From: Chitinophaga sp. HK235
GTDB lineage: Bacteria; Bacteroidota; Bacteroidia; Chitinophagales; Chitinophagaceae
NCBI RefSeq assembly: GCF_018255755.1
Contig: NZ_CP073766.1
Location: forward strand, 5,640,501-5,704,500
Reading direction: 5' to 3'
Length of the DNA: 64,000 nucleotides
Part shown: positions 16,497 through 24,272 of the stretch, in pieces
Layout of the letters: each line of letters begins with the position of its first letter
Numbering within the stretch: the stretch's first letter is position 1
The notes under the pieces: model-generated
What the model saw: the letters and a program-made list of their open reading frames with translations, nothing else
Told to the model about the DNA's origin: nothing
Database searches by the model: none
Made by a program: the position numbers and the translations under genes

Positions 16497-17441
16497 ATGA
16501 GAAAATTTACTTTGTCCATTGCCTGTTGTTTATTGTGTTTTATGGTAGTACGGGCACAAAACGACTGGATAAAGACCCAACGGGAGGAAACCTCCAAAAA
16601 AATCAAGAAAGATGATAAGGATACTTCTACCCGGATATGGAGAAAAGGCCTGAACCTGAACGTGAATATTAATCAGGGAACGCTGACCAACTGGGCTGCC
16701 GGTGGTGACAATTTCTCCTTTTCCCTGGGTTCCACCGTATATGCCTGGGCGTTTTACAAAGAAGGTCGCCGCGCATGGGACAACGTAGCCGACCTGGCTT
16801 ATGGATACATTAATACAACCAGCCTGGGCGGTCGTAAAAGCGATGACCGTATAGACCTCACCTCCAAATACGGCTATGATATCGGCCGGCATTGGTATGT
16901 AAGCGGACTGGTAAACCTCCGGACGCAGTTTACCAACGGTTATCTGTATTCTTCAGACACTACTCCGCAGCTGACTTCCAAATTCTTTGCCCCGGCTTAT
17001 GTGTTATTATCTCCCGGTTTTGACTATAAACCAGTGCCTGAATTCTCTTTGTTCCTTTCCCCGGCTACTTCCCGCTTTGTTTTTGTGGCAAACGATCTCC
17101 TGTCCAAACAAGGGGCTTATGGTGTAGATACCGGTAAATACTTTAAATATGAAATTGGTGCTTACCTGTCTGCCAACTATGTAAAAACAGTGGTTAAAAA
17201 TGTGACCTACAAAGGCCGGCTGGACCTGTTCTCCAACTATCTTCACAACCCGCAGAACATCGTAGTGTTTTTTACCAATGCGTTTGAACTGAAGGTGAAC
17301 AAGTATCTTTCCGCTGTGCTCAACGTAGATATGATATATGATGATAATGTAAAAGTGTTTGAAAACAAGAAAACAGGCGTGATGGGGCCCCGATTGCAGG
17401 TGAAACAGGTAATAGGGGTGGGTTTTGCCGCTAAGTTCTGA
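16497..17441 (+). CDS. DUF3078 family exported protein
   Basis: A 314-residue protein when started at the ATG at 16497, which opens directly on a signal peptide (MRKFTLSIACCLLCFMVVRAQ). An in-frame ATG 45 bp upstream lies in the mscL terminator hairpin and would hide the signal, so I reject it. The mature part has repeated amphipathic strands with aromatic ends (GGDNFSFSLGSTVYAW, YGYDIGRHWYVSGL) and looks like an outer-membrane beta-barrel, as assumed for DUF3078. The protein ends in GVGFAAKF, with a C-terminal Phe as in many barrels. The function of the family is unknown. Confidence 0.8.
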   Translation: MRKFTLSIACCLLCFMVVRAQNDWIKTQREETSKKIKKDDKDTSTRIWRKGLNLNVNINQGTLTNWAAGGDNFSFSLGSTVYAWAFYKEGRRAWDNVADLAYGYINTTSLGGRKSDDRIDLTSKYGYDIGRHWYVSGLVNLRTQFTNGYLYSSDTTPQLTSKFFAPAYVLLSPGFDYKPVPEFSLFLSPATSRFVFVANDLLSKQGAYGVDTGKYFKYEIGAYLSANYVKTVVKNVTYKGRLDLFSNYLHNPQNIVVFFTNAFELKVNKYLSAVLNVDMIYDDNVKVFENKKTGVMGPRLQVKQVIGVGFAAKF

Positions 17442-17468
17442 TTAGCCGGAATTTTGTTATTTTTGATA

Positions 17469-17540
17469 TTACACAGGCGCGAAGGCGCAAGGCAACAAAA
17501 GGTTTTTGCGTTCTTGCTGCTTTGCGCCTTTGTGTGAAAA
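17469..17540. repeat. Dispersed GCGCAAAG-type hairpin repeat, copy 1
   Basis: An imperfect inverted repeat: the left arm runs ACACAGGCGCGAAGGCGCAAGG and the right arm TTGCTGCTTTGCGCC then TTTGTGTG. The core TTGCTGCTTTGCGC (17514-17527) recurs exactly at 55634-55647 in another hairpin. It lies between the DUF3078 gene and scpA and may also terminate transcription. Confidence 0.6.
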
Positions 17541-17551
17541 AACATCATTAA

Positions 17552-18343
17552 GTGAGCGAACAGGTTTCCTACAAAATAAAATTACCGCAGTTTGAGGGTC
17601 CTTTTGACCTCCTGTTGTTCTTTATAGAACGTGATGAGCTGGATATCTACAACATTCCTATCAATACCATTACGCAGGAATTTCTGCAGTACATTCATGA
17701 TATCGAATCGTTGAACATCGAGCTGGCCAGCGAGTTTATCCTTTTTGTATCAACACTGATGCGTATTAAGGCTAAAATGCTGTTGCCCCGCAAGGAACTG
17801 GACGAGCAGGGGAATGAAATAGACCCACGGATGGAGCTGATAGACAAGATCCTGGAATACAAGCGGTATAAGCAGGCTGCGGCAGAGATGGCAGAAATGG
17901 AGGCTGAAAGGATGCTGCATATCAAACGTGGTAATATTGCAAAGGAGCTGGCAGAAATCGGGGAAGTAACCAGTGAAGGAACGGAAATTCAGACCCTGAC
18001 TCTGTTTAAGCTGGCACAGACTTTTGAAAAGGTTATTCAGCGCATGAAAGCGCGCGATCATAAGCCCCAGCACGTGGTATACAAATATGATTATACCATG
18101 GAAGGCTCCAGGATGTACATGGAAGAGCTTGCCCGGGCAGAACGTACCTTGTCGTTTGAAAAAATATTTGATCACTGTAAAGACAGGGTCCATGCCATTT
18201 TCCTGTTCCTGAGTATGCTGGAACTGGTACAGATGAAGCACCTGGGCATTATGGTGGGAGAAGGCAGAAATAACTTTATTATAGATTACATTGATCCGGA
18301 AAACAGGGAGGAAGAGCCTGCCGGTACTTTAACTGAGGAATAA
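17552..18343 (+). CDS. scpA: Segregation and condensation protein A
   Basis: A 263-residue kleisin that bridges SMC heads in the condensin complex with ScpB. The start YKIKLPQFEGPFDLLLFFIERDELDIYNI is the family hallmark, followed by FILFVSTLMRIKAKMLLP and a C-terminal winged-helix region with AIFLFLSMLELVQMKHLG. The start codon is GTG at 17552; no ATG gives the conserved N-terminus. The AraC gene starts 4 bp after the stop, so read-through is likely. scpB and smc are not in the window. Confidence 0.95.
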   Translation: MSEQVSYKIKLPQFEGPFDLLLFFIERDELDIYNIPINTITQEFLQYIHDIESLNIELASEFILFVSTLMRIKAKMLLPRKELDEQGNEIDPRMELIDKILEYKRYKQAAAEMAEMEAERMLHIKRGNIAKELAEIGEVTSEGTEIQTLTLFKLAQTFEKVIQRMKARDHKPQHVVYKYDYTMEGSRMYMEELARAERTLSFEKIFDHCKDRVHAIFLFLSMLELVQMKHLGIMVGEGRNNFIIDYIDPENREEEPAGTLTEE

Positions 18344-18347
18344 ACAG

Positions 18348-19253
18348 ATGGCGGAGAAACGTGAAAATATCGGGATCATTTCTTTGCCGGCTTATGCGCA
18401 GGCAGATCCATCCTTTGTGGTGTCTGGCCTCTGTGAGCTGGGAGAAACCTTTTTTGACCAGGCCGGCGTGCCCCACCGGCACGATTTCTATACCATCTAC
18501 TGGATCAAACGGGGATCGCTGTTGCATACCATCGATACCGTAACCCATGTGGTAAAACGGAACACCTTGTTTTTCCTCGCACCCGGTCAGGTACATAAGT
18601 TACAGATGAGTGAGCGCATCGAAGGGTATATGATCGCCTTTCAGGATGCTTTTATGTGTCTGAAAGACCAGACTCAGGTGTCCGGCATTAATTCAGGCCT
18701 CTTTTTCAATGACCAGTTCAGCAGTGTGATCACACTGGATCAGGATCAATCTGCTGATATTGAAGCCATTGTGCGTCTGATGCTGAAAGAACTGAATACC
18801 CGGGAGCCTGAATATGAAATGGCCCTTCATGGACTGCTGCGTTATTTCCTGGTACTGGGGTCCCGTATCAAAGGCCGCAGCGTGGCCATCCCACCGGAAC
18901 AGCATGCTATGCACAACAGTTCCATCTTCCTGAAATTCAAAAACCTGATCGAAGAAAAATATCACGAACTAAAGACCGTATCTGACTATGCCGGTCTGCT
19001 CCATATAAAACCCGTGTTGCTCAACGAAATCAGCAAACAGCTGTCTGGTATCACTGCAGGAGAGCACATCCGCAACAGGGTCATCCTGGAGGCGCAGCGC
19101 TATCTTTATAATACCGACCTCACCGCCAAGGAAATTGCCTATAAGCTTGGGTTTGATGACCCACATTATTTCAGCCGCTTCTTTAAGAAATACACTTCCC
19201 AGAGTCCTTCCGAATTTAAAGAAGCCTCCCGCTCTGTCAGCCACCAGGTCTGA
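18348..19253 (+). CDS. AraC-family transcriptional regulator
   Basis: A 301-residue regulator. The N-terminal half holds a cupin-like sensing domain (FYTIYWIKRGSLLHTID, VKRNTLFFLAPGQVHKL). The C-terminal 100 residues are the double helix-turn-helix: helices near 204-250 and the signature LTAKEIAYKLGFDDPHYFSRFFKKYTSQSPSEF. The ligand is unknown. It follows scpA by 4 bp and precedes a cluster of pirin, YceI, nitroreductase and OsmC genes in the same direction. It is the natural candidate regulator for that cluster (inference from position). Confidence 0.92.
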   Translation: MAEKRENIGIISLPAYAQADPSFVVSGLCELGETFFDQAGVPHRHDFYTIYWIKRGSLLHTIDTVTHVVKRNTLFFLAPGQVHKLQMSERIEGYMIAFQDAFMCLKDQTQVSGINSGLFFNDQFSSVITLDQDQSADIEAIVRLMLKELNTREPEYEMALHGLLRYFLVLGSRIKGRSVAIPPEQHAMHNSSIFLKFKNLIEEKYHELKTVSDYAGLLHIKPVLLNEISKQLSGITAGEHIRNRVILEAQRYLYNTDLTAKEIAYKLGFDDPHYFSRFFKKYTSQSPSEFKEASRSVSHQV

Positions 19254-19324
19254 TTTTTACCCTTCCCCAAAAAAAGTCCATCAGGTAAGACGTTTTATCC
19301 ATTCTATTTAGGTGTTGCAACATG

Positions 19325-19332
19325 TAGTTTTG
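19325..19332 (+). promoter_or_regulatory. -7 box for the first pirin gene
   Basis: TAGTTTTG matches the TAnnTTTG consensus and lies 24 bp before the ATG at 19357. A clear Shine-Dalgarno AGGAGG (about 19348-19352) follows, which is uncommon in Bacteroidota. Confidence 0.5.
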
Positions 19333-19356
19333 TATTGTCTTTTAAAAGGAGGCAAT

Positions 19357-20229
19357 ATGAAAAATACAAAACATGTCAGTCAGATTTTAATAGCACCAGC
19401 ACCGCATATGGTGGGCGATGGATTCAGAGTACAGAGTGTTCTGCCAGGCGGTACCCGCACACAGAACAATAAAGTAAGCCCTTTCATTCTGATGGACTAC
19501 GGTGCACCATCCTACTTCCCCCCTACCAACAGGCCAAGGGGAGTAGATCAGCATCCGCACAAAGGATTTGAAACAGTAACTGTCGTATACCAGGGAGAAC
19601 TGGAACACCGCGACTCTACAGGCAGCCATGGTAAACTGGCCCCCGGTGATGTACAGTGGATGACTGCTGCTGCTGGTATTGTGCATGAAGAAAAACATGA
19701 AACCGAGTTCAGCAAACGTGGTGGGAAAGTGGAAATGGCACAGCTGTGGGTGAATTTGCCTAAAGCATTTAAAAATCATCAGCCTGGTTACCAGAACCTG
19801 ACCAAAGCCGAAATACCGGTTATAAAAGTAAGTGAAGAAGGATATGTAAGAGTGATCGCAGGGGAATATAACGGTACCAAAGGCGCAGCCAGGACTTTCT
19901 CTCCGGTAAATGTACTCGATGTGAAACTGAAAAAGGGAGATACCATTGATGTGGCTTTCCCGCAGCACTTCAATACCCTGGCAGTGGTATTGCACGGAGA
20001 AGCTGACTTCAACGGCAACGCTGCCAAAGGTGTGGAAACCGTATTCTTCGAACAGGATGGCACTGATATTACCGTCACTGCCCTGGAAGATACCAGTCTG
20101 CTGATCCTCAGCGGTGAACCTATCAACGAGCCTATTGTGGCCTATGGTCCTTTTGTGATGAATACGCCGGAAGAGATCAATGAAGCCATCAACGACTACA
20201 ATGCCGGTAAAATGGGCTTCCTGAATTAA
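19357..20229 (+). CDS. Pirin family protein (first copy)
   Basis: A 290-residue double-cupin protein. The start at 19357 is chosen because an AGGAGG sits just upstream and the translation opens on the conserved region; an in-frame ATG at 19312 lies before the promoter box. The metal-site histidines are visible in DQHPHKGFETV and the partner in GIVHEE. The pirin C-terminal cupin follows from about residue 160. Bacterial pirins are associated with quercetin 2,3-dioxygenase activity and with redox or stress sensing. The neighbourhood of YceI, nitroreductase and OsmC favours an oxidative or aromatic-compound role (inference). Confidence 0.9.
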   Translation: MKNTKHVSQILIAPAPHMVGDGFRVQSVLPGGTRTQNNKVSPFILMDYGAPSYFPPTNRPRGVDQHPHKGFETVTVVYQGELEHRDSTGSHGKLAPGDVQWMTAAAGIVHEEKHETEFSKRGGKVEMAQLWVNLPKAFKNHQPGYQNLTKAEIPVIKVSEEGYVRVIAGEYNGTKGAARTFSPVNVLDVKLKKGDTIDVAFPQHFNTLAVVLHGEADFNGNAAKGVETVFFEQDGTDITVTALEDTSLLILSGEPINEPIVAYGPFVMNTPEEINEAINDYNAGKMGFLN

Positions 20230-20275
20230 TCTTAACAAACAAACATTATCAATAAACAACTAAACACACAATAAT

Positions 20276-20800
20276 ATGACTACCTGGAAAATTGATCCTA
20301 CCCATAGCGACGTGCAATTTAAAGTGAAGCACCTGATGATCACTACTGTTACCGGCCAGTTCCAAACATTTGATGCAAGCATGGAAACAACCGGTGATGA
20401 TTTCAGCAGCGCTAATATTTCTTTCAGTGCAGATATCAACAGTATCACTACTCAGAACGCACAGCGTGACCAGCACCTGCTGGCGGGCGATTTCTTTGAA
20501 GCAGATAAATATCCCAAACTGCTGTTTGTTTCCAAAGAAGTGAAAAAAATAGATGCCGAAAACTATAAACTGATCGGTGATCTGACTATCCGTGACAATA
20601 CCCGTCCGGTAGAACTGAAAGTAGAATTTGGTGGTGAAGTAGTGGACCCATGGGGACAAACCAAAGCCGGATTTGAGCTCAGTGGTAAAATCAACCGTAA
20701 GGACTTCGGTCTGATGTTTAACGCAACCACAGAAACAGGCGGTGTATTGCTGAGTGATGAAGTGAAACTGCTGGCCAGCGTACAAATGATTAAACAATAA
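20276..20800 (+). CDS. YceI family protein
   Basis: A 174-residue lipocalin-like beta-barrel that in characterised members binds a polyisoprenoid or quinone-like lipid. The family start TTWKIDPTHSDVQFKVKHLMITTVTGQF and the later DLTIRDNTRPVELKVEFGG and NRKDFGLMFN are clear. There is no signal peptide, so unlike the E. coli protein it is predicted to be cytoplasmic. It lies 46 bp after the first pirin and 26 bp before the nitroreductase, consistent with one operon. Confidence 0.93.
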   Translation: MTTWKIDPTHSDVQFKVKHLMITTVTGQFQTFDASMETTGDDFSSANISFSADINSITTQNAQRDQHLLAGDFFEADKYPKLLFVSKEVKKIDAENYKLIGDLTIRDNTRPVELKVEFGGEVVDPWGQTKAGFELSGKINRKDFGLMFNATTETGGVLLSDEVKLLASVQMIKQ

Positions 20801-20826
20801 CCAGGAACAATAATAAAGACACGATC

Positions 20827-21456
20827 ATGGATATCTTAGAGAAACTGGAATGGCGTTATGCCGTGAAGAAATTTGATAGCACCAGAAAACTGAGTGCTGC
20901 TCAGCTGGACAGGCTTACAACCGCCACACGGCTTTCTGCCTCTGCTTATGGCCTGCAGCCTTACAAAATGCTGGTCATTGAAAACCCTGCCATCAGGGAA
21001 AGACTGAAGGCCGCATCCTGGAACCAGCCACAGATCACTGATGCATCACATCTGGTAGTGTTTGCCAGAATGAGCAATCTGAACGGAACTCACGTAGACG
21101 ATTATACGAATAATATAGCAGCTGTCCGCAATATCAATCCGGAAGATCTCGCAGGATTTAACGGTATGATGAAAGGGACTATTAACAGCCTGGATGAAAT
21201 AGGAATAGCCGCGTGGACTTCCAAACAGGCTTATCTGGCACTGGGCACATTGCTTACTGCTGCAGCTGCAGAAGGTATCGATGCCTGCCCTATGGAGGGT
21301 TTCGATGCTGCTCAATACGACGAGATTTTAGGCCTGAAAGAAAAAGGACTGGCTACAGTAGTGATTGCGGCCATTGGTTTCAGAGCGGAAGATGATGTTA
21401 TGCAACACGCAAAGAAAGTAAGGAAACCGATAGCTGAATTAGTAGAATTAATCTAA
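20827..21456 (+). CDS. Nitroreductase family NAD(P)H-dependent oxidoreductase
   Basis: A 209-residue FMN-dependent enzyme of the NfsB/nitroreductase fold. The N-terminal WRYAVKKFDS and the FMN-contacting RLSASAYGLQPYKMLVIENP match family positions. The C-terminal part has ACPMEGFDAAQYDEILGL and the closing ATVVIAAIGFRAEDD. Members reduce nitro compounds, quinones or enals. It is in line with YceI and the pirin, and a terminator follows at 21482, which probably closes the operon. Confidence 0.92.
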   Translation: MDILEKLEWRYAVKKFDSTRKLSAAQLDRLTTATRLSASAYGLQPYKMLVIENPAIRERLKAASWNQPQITDASHLVVFARMSNLNGTHVDDYTNNIAAVRNINPEDLAGFNGMMKGTINSLDEIGIAAWTSKQAYLALGTLLTAAAAEGIDACPMEGFDAAQYDEILGLKEKGLATVVIAAIGFRAEDDVMQHAKKVRKPIAELVELI

Positions 21457-21481
21457 GGCGGCAAGCAAGGTATTAACGGAC

Positions 21482-21517
21482 ATAACCTGACGGATATACC
21501 CGTCAGGTTATTTATTT
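21482..21517 (+). terminator. Terminator after the nitroreductase gene
   Basis: ATAACCTGACGG (21482-21493) pairs exactly with CCGTCAGGTTAT (21500-21511) across 6 nt, followed by TTATTTT. Confidence 0.75.
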
Positions 21518-21536
21518 TAATCACGATAATCCTGTT

Positions 21537-21544
21537 TATTTTTG
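21537..21544 (+). promoter_or_regulatory. -7 box for the OsmC gene
   Basis: TATTTTTG fits TAnnTTTG and precedes the ATG at 21599 by 54 bp. It lies after the upstream terminator, suggesting that OsmC has its own promoter. The -33 element is unclear. Confidence 0.45.
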
Positions 21545-21598
21545 TAATTTGAGGCCTCTCACGGATTAATCACCTCAAATTTATAAAAGCACTATAAT

Positions 21599-22009
21599 AT
21601 GAAAAGAACTGCAACTGCCAATTGGCAAGGCACCGGTAAAGAAGGAAAGGGTACACTGACTTCCCAGTCTACTGTATTAAACAACACACAGTACTCTTAC
21701 AGCAGCCGTTTTGAAGAAGGCGTTGGTACCAATCCTGAAGAGCTGGTTGCTGCCGCCCATGCCGGCTGTTTCACTATGAAACTGAGCTTCGTAATTTCCG
21801 GTGCAGGTTTAACGCCAGGCAGTATCGATACCAAATGCACCATCACCCTGGAAAACGGCGCTATTACCTCCAGCCATCTGGAAGTGAAAGCCAGTGTTCC
21901 CGGACTGGATGCAGCTAAATTTGCTGAAATGGCCGCTGATGCAAAAGCAAACTGCCCCATCAGCAAACTGCTGAACACCACCATCACTATGGACGCTGTA
22001 CTGGTATAA
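21599..22009 (+). CDS. OsmC family peroxiredoxin
   Basis: A 136-residue thiol peroxidase of the OsmC/Ohr type that reduces organic hydroperoxides. The first redox Cys is in the helix AAAHAGCFTMKLSF (near residue 58) and the second in ANCPISKLL (near residue 121). The opening KRTATANWQGTGKEGKGTLTSQS is typical of OsmC, and the length is normal. The strong hairpin at 22032 ends its transcript. Confidence 0.94.
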   Translation: MKRTATANWQGTGKEGKGTLTSQSTVLNNTQYSYSSRFEEGVGTNPEELVAAAHAGCFTMKLSFVISGAGLTPGSIDTKCTITLENGAITSSHLEVKASVPGLDAAKFAEMAADAKANCPISKLLNTTITMDAVLV

Positions 22010-22031
22010 CCGGAACAATAAAATTTATGGG

Positions 22032-22061
22032 AATGCAGCGGTTTTCCGCTGCATTTTTTTT
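22032..22061 (+). terminator. Terminator after the OsmC gene
   Basis: AATGCAGCGG (22032-22041) pairs exactly with CCGCTGCATT (22046-22055) across a TTTT loop, and T residues continue to 22061. An in-frame ATG at 22027 for the next gene falls just before this hairpin and is rejected as a start. Confidence 0.85.
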
Positions 22062-22143
22062 GTCCACTTTTTTCAACATATCATCCATTTATCTCCCCTC
22101 TCTTTATGCCGATCTTTGTAATGTTAAACAAGGAGATTTAATT

Positions 22144-22857
22144 ATGGAAAAGATTATACATCGTGCAGATAGCAGAGGTTACGCCAATCATGGCTGGTTA
22201 AAAAGTCATCAGACCTTCAGCTTCGCCAATTATTACGATCCCGGCAGGATACATTTCGGCGCTCTGCGTGTATTCAACGACGACTACGTAAAAGGCGGCA
22301 TGGGCTTCGGTGCACACCCACACGACAATATGGAGATTGTGTCTATCGTTCTCGACGGTAGTATGGAACACCGCGACAATACCGGCAGGCATGAAGTGAT
22401 CAAAAAAAATGATGTGCAGGTAATGAGTGCAGGTACCGGTATTGTGCACTCAGAATTTAACGCATCGAAAACAGAAGACGCCAACTTCCTGCAGATATGG
22501 GTTTTCCCGAAAGAGAGAAATATTATACCTCGTTATGATCAGCGTACCTTCGATCCGGCAGCCCGTGAAAACGCTTTACAGGTAGTGATTTCACCCGATG
22601 CTGCTGATGGTGCACTGACACTCCATCAGGACACCTGGTTTTCACTGGGAGATTTTGAAGCAGGCCGTAAGATAGACCTGACACCCAAACAATCAGGCAT
22701 CGGCTCTTACCTCTTCCTGATGGAGGGTGAAATAAAAGTCGCTGATGAAGTATTAACGACAAGAGACGCGATCGGATTATCTGATTACGAAAAGGTAACA
22801 GTGGAAGTAGTGAAACCGGCAAAATTTTTGTTGATAGATGTGCCTATGCTGAACTGA
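22144..22857 (+). CDS. Pirin family protein, YhhW-like (second copy)
   Basis: A 237-residue double-cupin protein. The start at 22144 follows AAGGAGATTTAATT and opens on the family N-terminus IHRADSRGYANHGWLKSHQTFSF. Metal ligands are expected in HPHDNMEIVSIVL and GIVHSEFN. This group includes YhhW-type quercetin dioxygenases and differs clearly from the first pirin at 19357: it is shorter, and only the metal-binding cupin core is alike. Two pirins flanking YceI, nitroreductase and OsmC suggest a shared stress role. Confidence 0.92.
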   Translation: MEKIIHRADSRGYANHGWLKSHQTFSFANYYDPGRIHFGALRVFNDDYVKGGMGFGAHPHDNMEIVSIVLDGSMEHRDNTGRHEVIKKNDVQVMSAGTGIVHSEFNASKTEDANFLQIWVFPKERNIIPRYDQRTFDPAARENALQVVISPDAADGALTLHQDTWFSLGDFEAGRKIDLTPKQSGIGSYLFLMEGEIKVADEVLTTRDAIGLSDYEKVTVEVVKPAKFLLIDVPMLN

Positions 22858-22894
22858 TTATTTATTTCGTGAGATATTAACCCGTTATATGCAG

Positions 22895-22928
22895 CAAGAG
22901 ACCGGCCTTCAGGCGGTCTCTTGTTTTT
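22895..22928 (+). terminator. Terminator after the second pirin gene
   Basis: CAAGAGACCG (22895-22904) pairs with CGGTCTCTTG (22914-22923), with a 9-nt loop, followed by a T tract. Confidence 0.8.
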
Positions 22929-23007
22929 GCAGGTGGTTTGCCACGGCTGAATTTGTATTACACACCTAAACCTTTTATCTTGAGGCATTCAACAGCAGAA
23001 AATAAAA

Positions 23008-23721
23008 ATGTTATTAGCAACAGATCTTGACGGAACATTCCTGGCTGGCTCAGCGGCCGACAAAGCACAATTATATGAACTGGTGCGTAGCCGGGAAGAC
23101 ATACAACTGGTATTTGTAACGGGAAGGGGTATACGTAGTGTGCTGACATTGCTGGAAGATCCTGATTTGCCCAGGCCGGAATATATTATCTGTGATGTGG
23201 GTGCTACCGTAACGCACCTGGCTTCACTAGTGGCGGTGGAACCTGTACAGTCTGCCATTGCAGGGTTATGGCCCGGAGATGAGGTGAGGGAAAAACTAAA
23301 AACGGTGAAAGGTTTATTGCATCAGGAGGCACAGCAGCAGTATCGTTGTTCCTACTATTATGATGATGCTACCGATATTGAAACAGCCAGACAGGTGGCG
23401 GAATCGCTGCAGTGTGATCTGGTATTGTCTGCCGGAAAATATCTGGATGTTCTTCCTAAAGGAGTGAATAAAGGTAATACACTGCAGCAATTGTTAGGAG
23501 TGCTGTCGTTGCCGCATCATCAGGTGTTGGTAGCTGGTGACTCTATGAATGATTATTCCATGTTTGAGATGGGATTTAAAGGAGTAGTTGTGGGAGATGC
23601 AGAACCCGAATTGCTGGTCCGTACAGCGGGAATGCCCAGTGTACTGCAGTCGGACCGCATTGGTACAGGGGGTATTCTGGAGGCATTAAGCCGGTTTCCG
23701 GAGTTTGGTATATATCTCTGA
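23008..23721 (+). CDS. HAD-IIB (sucrose-phosphate-phosphatase-like) hydrolase
   Basis: A 237-residue cytoplasmic phosphatase. Motif I is DLDGTF near residue 6 (Asp-x-Asp), motif II is FVTGR, the motif III Lys is in LPKGVNKGN, and motif IV is GDSMNDYSMFEMG. The C2 cap lies between about 80 and 170. The order matches the HAD-IIB group that includes sucrose-6-phosphate and mannosyl-3-phosphoglycerate phosphatases. No sugar-phosphate synthase is adjacent, so the substrate is open. Confidence 0.88.
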   Translation: MLLATDLDGTFLAGSAADKAQLYELVRSREDIQLVFVTGRGIRSVLTLLEDPDLPRPEYIICDVGATVTHLASLVAVEPVQSAIAGLWPGDEVREKLKTVKGLLHQEAQQQYRCSYYYDDATDIETARQVAESLQCDLVLSAGKYLDVLPKGVNKGNTLQQLLGVLSLPHHQVLVAGDSMNDYSMFEMGFKGVVVGDAEPELLVRTAGMPSVLQSDRIGTGGILEALSRFPEFGIYL

Positions 23722-23890
23722 ATAACAAGTGAGGAAGTACGAAAGTTATGAGGTCTGCATCAAAAAAGATCGTAACTTAGAAGCAGGTCTTTGTTAATAA
23801 TTGCGGAATGTAAAACTGCCAAGTGGATATTGAAATCACGGATTGGGTAATGATGAATCATCATTTTGTAAATGGATAAATCAATACACC

Positions 23891-24268
23891 ATGGAAATTA
23901 CAACACAGCCTGAAGATCTGATCCATCAGATCGACTCCTGGAAGGAGGAGGTAAACGAAGTAAGAGAAGAAGTGAAACTGATGCGGGAGCGACTGGAGCA
24001 AATTGCGCTCAGTGTTGCACCGGAAGAAGTAATGAAAAGTGTGGAACACTTTGAGAACCGTTTGTTAAGACAGCGGGAAGTTGCCGACGAGATGTTCCAC
24101 GATATTAAACAATTTGCCAAAAGCCAGTCGGACCAGCCACAAACGGTCATCCACGACGACCGGCCTGTATGCGACTACGAAACCTTGCAACGCCGCATGG
24201 AGATTTTTCAGAAACTATTTGTTGAGCTGAAAGAAGATTTCAATCATTTTATGATGAATGAGGTGTAG
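23891..24268 (+). CDS. Hypothetical coiled-coil protein
   Basis: A 125-residue acidic protein of unknown function when started at the ATG at 23891; an upstream ATG at 23843 would add 16 residues of non-helical sequence. It is almost wholly helical with heptad-like Glu/Leu/Val spacing (EEVNEVREEVKLMRERLEQIALSV and further helices to the end). No signal peptide, membrane segment or catalytic motif is visible. Its stop is 4 bp from the stop of the convergent PAS sensor gene. A cytoplasmic partner or adaptor role is possible but not supported by sequence. Confidence 0.65.
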   Translation: MEITTQPEDLIHQIDSWKEEVNEVREEVKLMRERLEQIALSVAPEEVMKSVEHFENRLLRQREVADEMFHDIKQFAKSQSDQPQTVIHDDRPVCDYETLQRRMEIFQKLFVELKEDFNHFMMNEV

Positions 24269-24272
24269 CAGA

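Noticed and set aside
16452..16497. Upstream ATG start for the DUF3078 gene
   Set aside because: It lies inside the mscL terminator hairpin and would place 15 residues before a clean signal peptide.
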